Assembly (NCBI GenBank): GCA_963920705.1
Contig: OY987225.1
Location: 7,853,865 to 7,917,864 of the forward strand
Origin: Odiellus spinosus
Lineage: Eukaryota; Arthropoda; Arachnida; Opiliones; Phalangiidae
DNA length: 64,000 nucleotides
Direction: 5' to 3'
The position numbers and the translations under genes are program-made. Below, piece by piece: positions 22,001-31,576 of this stretch (its first letter is position 1; the number at the start of each line of letters is the position of its first letter). A model generated the notes under the pieces. That model made no database searches and was not told where the DNA came from. It saw only the letters and a list, made by a program, of their open reading frames with translations.

Positions 22001-22513
22001 CCTTGTAAAATCTTTGAATATTTATTTTACAGGGGGTGTATTATTTTTTTACAAGGGGTACCCCTTTAAAATTTTTGATTATTTATTTTACAGGAGGTGG
22101 ATTATTTTTTTTTTTTACAAGGGATACCCCTTCTAAAATTTTTGAATATTTATTTTACAGGGGGTGTATTAATTTTTTTTACAAGAGGTACCCCTTGTAA
22201 AATCTTTGATTATTTATTTTACAGGGGGTGTATTATTTTTTTAGCAACAGGTACCCCTTGTAAAATCTTTGATTATTTATTTTACAGGTGGTGTATTATT
22301 TTTTTACAAGGGGTACCCTTGTATAATTTTTGATTATTTTTTTACAGGGGGTGTATTATTTTTTTTACAAGGGATACCCCTTGTAAAATTTTTGATTATT
22401 TATTTTAAGGGTGGTGTATTATTTTTTTTTACACGGGGTACCCCTTGTAAAATTTTTGATTGTTTATTTTACAGGGGGTGTATTATTTTTTTTTTACAAG
22501 GGGTACCCCTTGT
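19051..22513. repeat. 62-bp palindromic satellite array, three orientation blocks
   Basis: Unit of 62 bases: TTATTTATTTTACAGGGGGT, GTATTATTTTTTTACAAG, then GGGTACCCCTTGTAAAATC and TTTGA. Each unit contains the palindrome TACAAGGGGTACCCCTTGTA. Blocks: plus 19051 to about 20460, minus about 20590-21800, plus about 21800-22513. The first switch passes through three short variant units with TTATTTCGATTTTTTTAC; the second lies exactly on one palindrome (about 21795-21815). Many unit variants differ in the palindrome arms (ACAATTGGTACC, ACACGAGGTACC). Open frames up to 190 codons occur because the unit rarely makes stops; they are not genes. Confidence 0.95.
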
Positions 22514-23063
22514 GGAAGAAATTGCACCTCTACAATTAAGGGTTTCTGATTTAGAAGACGCAATGACTAAATTAGAAAAACAAACAAAAGATTCCGCGGA
22601 AAATAATAGGATACGTATAGAAAACTTAGAAGTTAAAATAAGAAGAAACCATTTAATTATTTGAGGGATAGCTGATAAAGATAATGAAACCCGCGACGTT
22701 CTCTCCAAAACGATTCAAGATCTATTTAGCAACAATTTAGGATACAACACCATAGTTCGACAAGAACAAGTTAACCGTCTTGGTCCATATCAGACAGGGA
22801 GAGTAAGAGGAATTATATATAGAGCAGATACTTACGATACCAAAATGCATATACTTAAGAATAACACGAAATTACAAGGAACCAATATCTATCTTCAACA
22901 TGACTACACGCCCAACCAATTAAACGCTAGGTTTAAACTAAGATCATTTGCCAGATCCCTTGGAGTTAATATACGGTACAAATGGACTGCCACTAACGGT
23001 ATTTCAATAGGAACTGATAATTATAAGTTTGATTTCGCCCTACAAAAAGTAATCAAGTTATAG
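22514..23063 (+). pseudogene. LINE 1 ORF1 (nucleic-acid-binding, coiled-coil) remnant
   Basis: Starts with a heptad-like coiled coil (LRVSDLEDAMTKLEKQ...NRIRIENLEVKIRRNHLII), followed by GIADKDNETRD and a basic C-terminal half (LQHDYTPNQLNARFKLRSFA, VNIRYKW, GISIG). This resembles L1-type ORF1 proteins, which coat LINE RNA as trimers. One in-frame TGA at 22662-22664 stands where a tryptophan codon is plausible; otherwise the frame is open to the TAG at 23061. The N-terminus is missing. Confidence 0.65.
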
Positions 23064-23132
23064 TTCAAATAACTATAATCTTTCAATTTTTCTATTTTTT
23101 GTTTGTTTACCTTTCAATTATAATGTTAAACA

Positions 23133-23560
23133 TCATTTTAGTAATATACGAAGTGCCAACGCAAATTTATCTAACCTTATAGCCACATGTGATCTTACGC
23201 TCCCTACCAGTCCAATTGATATATATGCAATTACTGAGACTTGGTTTTATTCTAACACCGCTACCTATTATCCAAACTATACTTTTACGGGTCAAGGTCG
23301 CATAGAGCGCACTGGTGGTGGTGTTGGATTATATCTCAATTCCCCTATTAATTTTGAGGTGGTTGAGAAGGCCTGTATGTTAACGAGAAGTTGTGAAGCG
23401 CATACTATTAAAATTAACTCCACCTACATATGTGTAATATATAGACCAGGCCCTAACATAGATGAATTTTTTATGAACTTCGAAAAAATAATTGTTGAAA
23501 TGGGCCCTGTCAACAGCAATAAAATTATTATTGGTGATCTCATAAGTCTATTAATTGTTC
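23133..23560 (+). pseudogene. LINE 1 endonuclease domain (AP-endonuclease type)
   Basis: In one frame: NLIATCDL, DIYAITETWF (the E of the active site), RTGGGVGLYL, STYICVIYRPGPN and KIIIGDL, where the catalytic D of the usual GDFN box is the last conserved residue before the foreign insert. This domain nicks target DNA for target-primed reverse transcription. No convincing ATG is visible upstream; overlap or reinitiation after ORF1 would be usual. Confidence 0.75.
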
Positions 23561-24594
23561 CAATAAGTGAAGGTCTAAGCCTTATATGACTCTCGGCGCG
23601 CGTCCGTTTTAAAATAGTAGGTATTATCTTACCCACCTCCTGGTGGCTCTGACTTCAACTAGTCGATTTCCCAAAATAATCCGCGCAGTGCATGATTCGA
23701 GTTTCGAACGGAAATGTCTGCAAGCGTGCCCGGCGTGGACGCGGTTGATACGCAATATATGCCATCGCTAGTAAATTATTTAAAAGAACAATATGAAAAA
23801 GAAACACATCTGCATAACAGCGAAAGGGGAGAAATTTATTTAAGGTTGGTGGCCATTAAACTACACGAAAAGTTCTCAACGCTTCTGTTGACGTATCTTT
23901 TGGACGAAATATATAATATCGAATTGAGCGTTAAGCCTTGGCTTGTAAAGTCGCGAAAATCTAATGAAATAGTTTCAGAACAAGATTTAGAAGTTGGAGA
24001 TGCCATTGAAACTGTTGTTAGGGAAAACAGAGCTAATTTTGATAAAGAAATTATTTGTTCAATTGAAAGTGTTATTAGGGAAAGTGTAGCTCTTTGCGAA
24101 AAGGAAAAAAATCCCTTTTGTAAAAGACCCTGACCAATACTGCAAGCAGAAGATTAGGAAAAAACCATCAATTATCAGTCATTTCACCATCACAAAATTC
24201 AAATTGGACTTCCTTTCTTACGCATCAAAGTTGAAATCAGACTTCCAAACTGACCTAAACTCAAATCATATTGGCACCCATCTACCTTGGCACGAGAGCG
24301 AGAAGGTTTTTAATTTCATAGCGAGAGTAGTGTATGAGTATGGCCTAATGATATGTAAAGATGAAATAAAGGAAGATAATGAAATTCCAAAACAAGAAGC
24401 AGAGTTGCCATCTTCTGAATTGAGTGATGGTGAAGGGGAAGCAGAAGCAATAGAAATGGAAGATGGTTTACATAAAACGCTTCGAAAGCCGATTGAAAAT
24501 GAAATTCTTGAAGATGAAGAATTTTTTGAAGAGTCAGTTTTAGATTTTGAAATCCCGAGTGATGTCCTTCTCAAAAATTCAATAACCCTACAAC
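23561..24594 (+). pseudogene. Gene-like insert of unknown family inside LINE 1
   Basis: A GC-richer leader (GGCGCGCGTCCG near 23595) precedes an ATG at 23714. The 139-codon frame has MPSLVNYLKEQYEKE, LVAIKLHEKFSTLL and LDEIYNIELSVKPWL. A one-base shift in the AGGAAAAAAATCCC run near 24110 moves coding to another frame, which continues with IPFVKDPDQYCKQKI, FLSYASKLKSDFQ and LPWHESEKVFNFIARVVYE. An acidic tail (PSSELSDGEGEAEAIEMEDG) follows, to about 24585. The protein would be about 290 residues, mostly helical, with an acidic C-terminus. I do not recognise it. It could be a captured host gene piece or part of an unfamiliar transposon; no poly(A) or target duplication was seen. Confidence 0.4.
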
Positions 24595-25770
24595 CACTGT
24601 TGCCAAAATCTTTGATAAACTTTTCTATTCTCGATTCTTGAATTTTACAGAAAAGTTCAAATTACTGAGCATTAAACAATTCGGTTTCAGAGAAAATTCG
24701 GGTGTTGAAGTTGCCCTGGCCACAGTATACCAAAAAAATTTGAATTGGCTAGATTCTAATAACTATGCCCTAAGTGTGTTTCTCGATCTAAAAAAAGCCT
24801 TCGACTACATCACACACGAACGATTATTAGCAAAATTATATGTCATGGGTATAAGAGTAAACTGCTTTTCCTGGATAAAATCATATTTAAGTAAACGAAC
24901 AAGTCATACAAGAATAAACGGCGTAACAGCGTCTAATAGAGAGGTACATATGGGTGTACCCCAGGGCTCAATTCTGTCCCCCCTTTTGTTTAATTTGTTT
25001 ATCGATGATATCACGTCTACCGATGATATAAACTCCATAACGCTATACGCGGATGACACGTCAGTAATAGTGGGAGGGCCGAACCTTGAAGAACTTATAT
25101 GTACAGTTAACGTTCAATTAGATAAAGTCCAACGATGGCTAACCGATAACTATTTGGAATTGAATTTAGGGAAAACTGAATATATAATATTCAGTAACAT
25201 AAATAAGCCTAGAGACCATACAAATCCTGTAAACATAGGAAATACAACTATAAAGGAAGTTACGAAGTATAAATATCTAGGATTATGGTTCGATCCCCGC
25301 TTAGACAGGAAATATCATATTGATGAGACGGCTAAAAAAATCTCAAGAAACATCTCTCCTATATATAAGTAGAGAGATAATGAGTAAAAAAGCCCTACTA
25401 CAATTATACTATGCCTTTGTACAGTCACACATAACGTACAGTATAATAATTTGGGGCAATACATCCCAATTTAATCTTAACCGTATTCACATATTACAAA
25501 AACGTGCCATAAGAATTGTGGCGGGTCAAAAATTCCTTGCACATACAGCATGCTTATTCAATAAACTTGATATTTTAAATGTATACCAAATCTATGATTT
25601 TAACTCCTTGATATTTATATTTAAATCACTTACTTCTAACATAATTAACCCCTTTGAGTATAGTAGACTTTCTATATATTTTACGCGAAAAAATTATATA
25701 ATAGCTGTCCCTTTCGCACGTACAACTTTAAAATTAAACTCAATACTCTGTAAAGGTGCCAAGATGTTTA
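24595..25770 (+). pseudogene. LINE 1 reverse transcriptase (ORF2 3' part)
   Basis: Starts at VAKIFDKLFYSRF. Conserved boxes: QFGFREN, FLDLKKAFDYI (first catalytic D), VPQGSILSPLLFNLFIDDI, LYADDTSVIV (YADD active site), LNLGKTEYIIF and KYKYLGLWFD. The frame ends at 25372 and continues in another frame from about 25375 with LLQLYYAFVQSHITYSIIIW and LQKRAIRIV, the usual C-terminal region of Jockey/CR1-like ORF2. One frameshift near 25365-25375. Reading past about 25770 is antisense to the neighbouring P-like fragment and is not LINE sequence. Confidence 0.85.
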
Positions 25771-26830
25771 TTGAAATGAATACAAATGAATCTTTCGCTA
25801 CCACCAAAGCCTCGACCTCTGCCTCCCGCTCATCAAAATATCCTGAGAACGTTTCTTTTAGTCATTTGAATCTCCAATCGTTAACATCTCTAGAGGAATC
25901 CTGAAAGTAGTCTCTGTTGTGCTTTCCAGATGTCAAATCTCTGACGTTAACAATGTCCAAAAAATTATTTACTAATTCAATAATTTTTTTGGATTTCGGA
26001 AGCTTCTTCACCAACGAGCCTTCTCATGGCAGTAGCCATTGTCTTGCTCAAAATTTGAGCAGCATAGTTTACTTTCATTCTGGAAAATGAATTTAAATTA
26101 ACGTGATCAAATTTAATTTTTGGAGCAAGTTTCAATCCAGAACCCAGCATGGGGTTCCAGAGTAAATGTTTTCGATTTTTCTTAAAAGGTCTTGTATTCC
26201 CACTTGATTCGAGTCCATTTCTAATTGTTTTCAAGAGACGCGGAACATCGGAGATAAAATAAATGTAGTCTCCTTTTGAAAAATGGTTTTTTGTCTTGTA
26301 CCCACTTTTCGAAGGATCTTCATCATTATTACAGGACATATGGAATATTTTTTGGTTAATCCCTGCCCAATCGCAAACTAGTATTTTCAAGCCACCAAGC
26401 GTTAAATTTTCCACAGCTTCCCATAAGATGCTGTAAAGCTCATCATCTTTCATTTTATCGCACAGGAAATATGCGTAGGGATATTTAAATGATCCAGTTA
26501 CACTTCTAATTTCCGGGTTATCGTCAACTTCTACTAATTTGTTTATCTTATTTTGGCTATCATTGGAATTTACGAGCCCAACAATTTCTCCGGTGCTAAA
26601 TCGATAAATGAGATCCTGCTTTATACCCATTTCATCTATCATAATAGAGAAGTATTTTTGGTGGTCTTCAAGAGTTTCATATTTCATTGCATCTCTCATT
26701 TCTTGGATGGTCCCGCTCTTAAATCCGCTATTAGCTGTAAGATCTTTTGTGTAATTGTAAAGGGTTCTTCGATTCGTATGTACTAGCTGATTTACTTTTA
26801 ATGTACATGCACCAATGTATAATGGATGGG
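25770..26830 (-). pseudogene. P-element-like transposase fragment, catalytic core
   Basis: Minus strand, from about 26815: LVHTNRRTLYNYTKDLTA, FSIMIDEMGIKQDL (first acidic residue), GEIVGLVN, ILVCDWAGINQKIF, YIYFISDVPRLLKTIRNG and SRMKVNYAAQILSKTMATAM. The open frame ends at 25977. Then, in a shifted frame, LVNNFLDIVNVRD and GKHNRDYF...WRFK continue to about 25770, with a TGA where the related element has W (RLKW). It is aligned block for block with the transposase at 3665-6615 but is clearly a different, diverged family member (VCDWAG for VGDGAA). No THAP exon or inverted end found beside it. Confidence 0.8.
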
Positions 26831-27024
26831 TTTAGGGAAGATAGTCTCTCAACTATTTCATCATTGTTTTCGATTCTCTCGCGGTCTCTCGTATTATTTT
26901 TTGTGTAATTCCGTCAAATTCTAAAACTAAACGCTCATCTATTAACAATGGATGATTTGGTATGTTTTTTAAATAAATAATTTTCTATAATTCAATATCT
27001 TTGTCATTATTTATCTCCCGGTGA
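26831..27024. other. Spacer between P-like fragment and HP copy E
   Basis: About 190 bases, AT-rich, no feature seen beyond a small ATG followed by a GTATGT donor-like site at about 26949, too short to support. Confidence 0.3.
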
Positions 27025-28090
27025 TTTTTACCTCCCTGACTGAACTTTACTTCAGGGGAAGGTATTAAACTGGTCGATCTGTGTGGGTGTGTGTAACCGG
27101 ATATTCTGGGTGACCTAGCTCGTGGAGCAAAAAGTCTAGAGATATCATCATACCATCTTATTGTTCAATTCAATTCAACGGGAATTCCTATAAGCGTGGC
27201 TGCCACATTGATAAGTTTCAGGAATCGTCTCCCATTGTATATCCTTCCACCATGCACATTACGGTTGAACCTCGATGCTGGACAGTTTAAGGCGATTATC
27301 GTTTAGTCAAAAATAAAAGGTATAACGGGCAGTAGAGGCTTAGGCTTGCAGCAAACTCGATGTGCATTGAAAAATCTAAATAAATGTGCGTTTACACGGG
27401 TATAGAAACCACATAATTAAGATAAGAGATAAAGGCGCGTTCACAGGGATATAAAGATGATTATATGGCGCGTATACATGGACATTGGAGATAGTTTTTT
27501 TTAATTTCGGCTGAATATTGAGAATTAGAAAAATGTACTATCTTAAGAATAGTAAATGAAAAAAAAAATCGTGATATTCATCACGATATAAGTATCATTA
27601 TAAAGATTGAGCTATCTTTAGCAGAACTAAATGACCAAAAGCATTAAGCCTGTCTGCCTTTTAACTGTAATAGTGACGTTCCAGAAAACTAAGCGCGCCT
27701 GAAATCGAGTATTTTAAGCACGTGAGTAGGCATAGCTCGCGTCTAGTGATGAATGTGTAGTACGAAAATCACTTCTCTCGCGCGAAAATTAAACCGATTT
27801 TTGACACATTCGAGCGTTTCGAGCTCATGCGCTAGCTTCTATAAGCGCACCAATTTTAAACGCGAGAGTATGTGTATGCGTGCGCGCCTTTAAGCTGTAT
27901 GAACATAAATTTCGCAAATGCGCATGTGCAGATCGAGCCAGGTTAGCCATAAACGTGTACGAATTCACGCCACAATTTGAAAAATTTACGATCTGTGTAA
28001 AAGCGGATGCACATTGTAGTTTTTCGGGAAAACGCGGTTGAACTTATGAAGCTAGTAGATTCGGACTAATTTTTTAAAAGTAATGGAAAG
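27025..28090 (-). repeat. HP repeat, copy E (minus strand, internally deleted)
   Basis: Reading the minus strand, the tail ends GGGAGGTAAAAA at 27025, and the terminal hairpin is imperfect (CCTTCCCC/GGGAGG). The middle of the hairpin cassette is reduced. Upstream are the GTTTGCTGCAAGCCTAAGCC block, then the CATGTATACGCGCC...TATCCCTGTGAACGCGCC block (matching copy A 1832-1900), then CGCG-rich DNA to about 28090 (AAGCGGATGCACATTG is shared with copy D near 46940). Confidence 0.7.
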
Positions 28091-28740
28091 CGAAAAACGG
28101 TAATTGATTCTATGTGGAATACTGGTAGCCTTAAGGACTTGGTAGATGATATGAACGCGCAATATAACATACTATATTCAAAACTGGAAGATGATGCGCG
28201 TGGGGGTTATACAACATTTTTGCATTCTTGGAGTAAATGGATTTACGAACTAGTTAATGGAGAAAATGTCCCTGATCCTGTTTTAATTTACGATATTGAA
28301 TGTGAATCGTAACTGCTAAATGTTATTCACCGGATCGGGTGGAAGGTGGTAGACGAAAGAGCCCGAGACAAACGAATTGCTGACTTGGAAGAAATAGTAG
28401 AAAATAAGATAGACTCATTCTTTTCAATTAAACGACTTGTCACCTTATGATTGTGAAATTAATCTTGACCAAGCTAAAAAGGTTAAACTTCGTCATATAA
28501 AGACGGATCGCCTATACGCGATGAATAGAATTGTTGGAGGAGTAATTGGGGAAATATGGAAACTTAATAAAGGTGAAATTCAATCAAAAAAGAGGCTGAA
28601 AGGAGGGAAAAAGGTTTTGACCGTTAAACAACACGAACAAGCCCTTATATTTTATGAAATTGCGCTTGCAATTAGAAATTTCGAACAATTTAAAGAAGAC
28701 ATACCAGCAGCTTTAAACTTATTCCGGAAGTAGAATTCCC
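28091..28740 (+). pseudogene. Unidentified broken coding region
   Basis: Segment 28112-28312 encodes LKDLVDDMNAQYNILYSKLE and FLHSWSKWIYELVNG...DIECES. After a stop the same frame goes on (VIHRIGWKVVDERARDKRIA, DLEEIVENKIDSFF) to about 28430. A shifted frame, 28437-28733, encodes SPYDCEINLDQAKKVKLRHI, AMNRIVGGVIGEIWKLN and QALIFYEIALAIRNFEQFKE. Together they look like one protein of roughly 200 residues, with about two breaks. I do not recognise the family. It lies directly against HP copy E. Confidence 0.4.
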
Positions 28741-29204
28741 TCAGTTTTCAACTGCGGCAGATACTACCCAAAGTTTCTATTCCTTTTACTTTATTTTCTA
28801 GGGTATAATAGAGGATTACTATTTTAGAGTAGAAATACAGCAGTTCAGACAAATAGACCTACCCACCGGCTGTATCTTGAATAGCGCTTAGAGAATGACC
28901 TTGAATTTTAGAAAAAAAATATTTGATTTAGTTCGCACACCTTATTAATTAGCTTCATCTTCCTTGTTTAAAGGGGTCTACCAGAACCGTCCCAGGGGTA
29001 CTACTTTTTAAGGGTGTAAGCAGACAGATTTTTAAAGGATATAAATTGGCCGTTGGTAGCGCCTCTAGTAACAAATATTTGTAACTTTTTTCAAAAATGG
29101 TTCAGTCAGCTCAAATCAGTTCAAAAATGGTAAAGTAGTTCAGTTTCGATCATTTTAGGTACTTTTTAAACAAAGACTATATAACGCTAGGTTTACGCAT
29201 TATA
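28741..29204. other. Unassigned DNA before mariner dimer 1
   Basis: No gene, repeat or RNA gene recognised. Short direct repeats of TCAGTTCAAAAATGG lie near 29115. Confidence 0.3.
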
Positions 29205-29618
29205 CAGGGTGTTTTAGAAAGGTCTGGAAAAAATGAAGGGGGTTCTTCGTGGGGTCAGACTGAGTGAAAAAGGTTTATGAACCTTTAGTCTCACGCGCTG
29301 CGTTGCGTAGTTATGAGCCCTTGAAAATAGTCCTCAAAAATACGAAAAACGACCGAAAGGTGTAGGTAAGATTGTGCCTTTGACCATTATTGTTTTTCAA
29401 TTTAATTGTGCATAAGCTAATTATCGAGAGATAAGTTAAACAAGGTGTTTATTTACTAAAAAAAGCGTATCAACATGTTTAGGAGTGTGCAATCATTAAC
29501 TTTGGTCAGAAGTACTTGAACTCAAAGTGTGGTTTATTACGTGTGTTGCGGGTGTTGAAAAGGGAATTTTACAAGATACCATTAATTACCATAATTATCA
29601 ATTGTTTAATAATCTGAG

Positions 29619-30276
29619 TCAGAAGTATTTACAAAAATTGTTCGAAATGCATTCCGTCAGCGTTGATACACACTTGAGCCCGTCTAATAAATGATTATCT
29701 AACTCGTTCGAAGATCCCTTGTGTGTTGCGTATGGTTTCGCAGGCATTAATAATCCTTTGACGTAGATCTTCCACGTCACGCACTTCACTAACATAAACA
29801 AAGTCCTTAAGGTGGCCCCAAAGAAAGAAATCACAAGGGTTTAGGTTCGGAGATCTGGCTGGCCACTCAACCGTTCCGCCACAACCAATCCACCTCAAAT
29901 TGAATGTTTCATTAAGGAAGGCCCTGACTATAAGAGAAACATAAGGTGGTGTCTCGTCTCAAGGCCAATGGTACGTCTTCAAGAAGCTCTAACAGATTGT
30001 CTTGAAGAAACGGGAGGTATGCCTCACCATTAAGCCTTGGCTGCAAAATGAATGGTCCAATTAAATGGTCACCAACAATTCCGCACCAGACGTTTAAGCT
30101 GAATTGAACTTGGTGAGCCCTAACACTTGTAGCGTGGGGGTTTTGTTTCGCCCATTGATGCCTGTTTTGCATGTTCAATATGCCGTCACGAGAAAAATGG
30201 CCTCATCCGTAACTAAAAGATTTTGGGGTAAGTTGATGTCTTGATGTTGAGCGATAAACCACCGACAAAAGTCCAG
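29619..30276 (-). pseudogene. Mariner-like transposase, left half-gene
   Basis: Minus strand: NMQNRHQWAKQNPHATSVRA, VQFSLNVWCGIVGDHLIGPF, LPFLQDNLLELLEDVPLALR, then after a break WIGCGGTVEWPARSPNLNPC, DFFLWGHLKDFVYVSE and VEDLRQRIINAC. The N-terminal DNA-binding domain is absent at the junction. The central catalytic D region (HDGxPPH) is damaged, and the third position reads SPN instead of SPD. Two or more breaks; not functional. Confidence 0.75.
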
Positions 30277-31165
30277 TCTTCTCCGTAATCAACAAACTAT
30301 CCAAACTGTCGACAGACGTTTGAGGGAAGGTGGACATATCCAACCGGCGGGACGAGGTGCTGTAGCTCCAGACGTTCCTGAAGAGGTGGAGGAACAAGTA
30401 CTCACCATTTTCGACGAAGATCCAGGAACAAGCACTAGGCGAGTTGGACGCCAATTGGGAGTAAGTCACGTTCTTATCTGGTGAACACTCCGAGGACATC
30501 AGTTTCACCCTTACCATCTACTGGACTTTTGTCAGTGGTTTATCGCTCAACATCAAGACATCAACTTACCCCAAAACCTTTTAGTTACGGATGAGGCCAA
30601 TTTTTCCCGTGATGGCATATTGAACATGCACAACAGGCATCAGTGGGCGCAACAAAACCCCACGCTACAAGTGTTAAGGCTCACCAAGTTCAATTCAGCT
30701 TTAACGTCTGGTGCGGAATTGTTGGTGACCATTTAATTGGACCATTCTTTTTGCAGCCAAGGCTTAATGGTGAGGCATATCTCCCGTTTCTTCAAGACAA
30801 TCTGTTCGAGCTTCTTGAAGACGTACCATTGGCCTTGAGACGATACATGTAGTCTATGCACGACGGTACACCACCTCATTTTTCTCTCCTAAATGAAACA
30901 TTCCCTTTGAGGTGGATTGGTCGTGGCGGAACGGTTGCGTGACCAGCCAGATCTCCGAACCTAAACCCTTGTTATTTCTTTCTTTGGGGCCACCTTAAGG
31001 ACTTTTGTTTATGTTAGTGAAGTGCGTGACGTGGAAGATCTACGTCAAAGGATTATTGATGCCTGCGAAACCATACGCAACGCACGAGTTAGACAATCAT
31101 TTATTAGACGGGCTCAAGTGTGTATCAACGCTGACGGAATGCATTTCGAACAATTTTTGTAAATA
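30277..31165 (+). pseudogene. Mariner-like transposase, right half-gene (more complete)
   Basis: Plus strand: a helix-turn-helix N-terminal part is present (QTIQTVDRRLREGGHIQP, then TRRVGRQLGVSHVLIW), with a stop before TLRGH. Next come QWFIAQHQDINLPQN, LLVTDEANFSRDG (first D), NVWCGIVGDHLIGPFFLQPR, HDGTPPHFSLL (second D), WPARSPNL-type block (third D replaced by N) and FFLWGHLKD. Stops interrupt it at several places. This half keeps the N-terminal domain missing from the left half, so the two halves are not simple copies. Confidence 0.75.
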
Positions 31166-31576
31166 CTTCTGATTCCGATTATTTAACAATTGATAAATAT
31201 GGTAATTAATAATGGTGTCTTGTAAAATTCCCTTTTCAACACCCGAAACCACAGTTTGAGTTCAAGTTCTTCTGACCAAAGTTAATGATTGCCCACTCCT
31301 AAACATGTTGGAACGCTTTTTTTAGTTAATAAACACCTTGTTTCACTTATCTCTCGATAATTAGCTTATGCACAATTAAATAGAAAAACAATAATGGTCA
31401 AAGGCACAATCTTACCTACACCTTTCGGTCGTTTTTCGTATTTTTGAGGACTATTTTCAAGGGCTCATAACTACGCAACGCAGCGCGTGAGACTAAAGGT
31501 TCATAAACCTTTTTCACTCAGTCTGACCCCACGAAGAACCCCCTTCATTTTTTCCAGACCTTTCTGAAACACCCTG

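Larger units (their letters stand above)
22514..25770 (+). mobile_element. LINE 1: non-LTR retrotransposon, 5'-truncated and interrupted
   Basis: Order: ORF1 (22514-23063), endonuclease (about 23133-23560), foreign insert (about 23560-24590), reverse transcriptase (about 24590-25770). The 5' end is missing: coding begins directly at the satellite palindrome CCTTGT at 22513. The 3' end is cut off by the P-like fragment at about 25770. The part linking endonuclease and reverse transcriptase is absent, so the insertion came with a deletion. Two-ORF layout with AP endonuclease and YADD polymerase places it in the Jockey/CR1/L2 range; a closer clade needs a tree. Confidence 0.85.
29205..31576. mobile_element. 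Tc1/mariner element, head-to-head dimer 1
   Basis: Ends CAGGGTGTTTTAGAAAGGTC at left and the inverted GACCTTTCTGAAACACCCTG at right, flanked by TA on both sides (29203-29204, 31577-31578), the mariner target signature. The whole element is a near-palindrome. 29205-30276 carries transposase on the minus strand, 30277-31576 carries it on the plus strand, and the two 5' ends face each other at about 30276. Normal mariners are about 1.3 kb with one gene; this is 2.37 kb with two partial genes, so it is an inverted dimer mobile or once mobile as a unit. Confidence 0.85.

Noticed and set aside
19250-22660. Many open frames of 60-190 codons with FTGGVLFF and [10 protein letters not shown] peptides
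   Set aside because: Shadow translations of the 62-bp satellite; the unit length is not a multiple of three, and the peptides cycle through all three frames.
25770-25904. C-terminal extension of the LINE 1 frame ending SLTSLEES
   Set aside because: Antisense reading of the neighbouring P-like transposase fragment.
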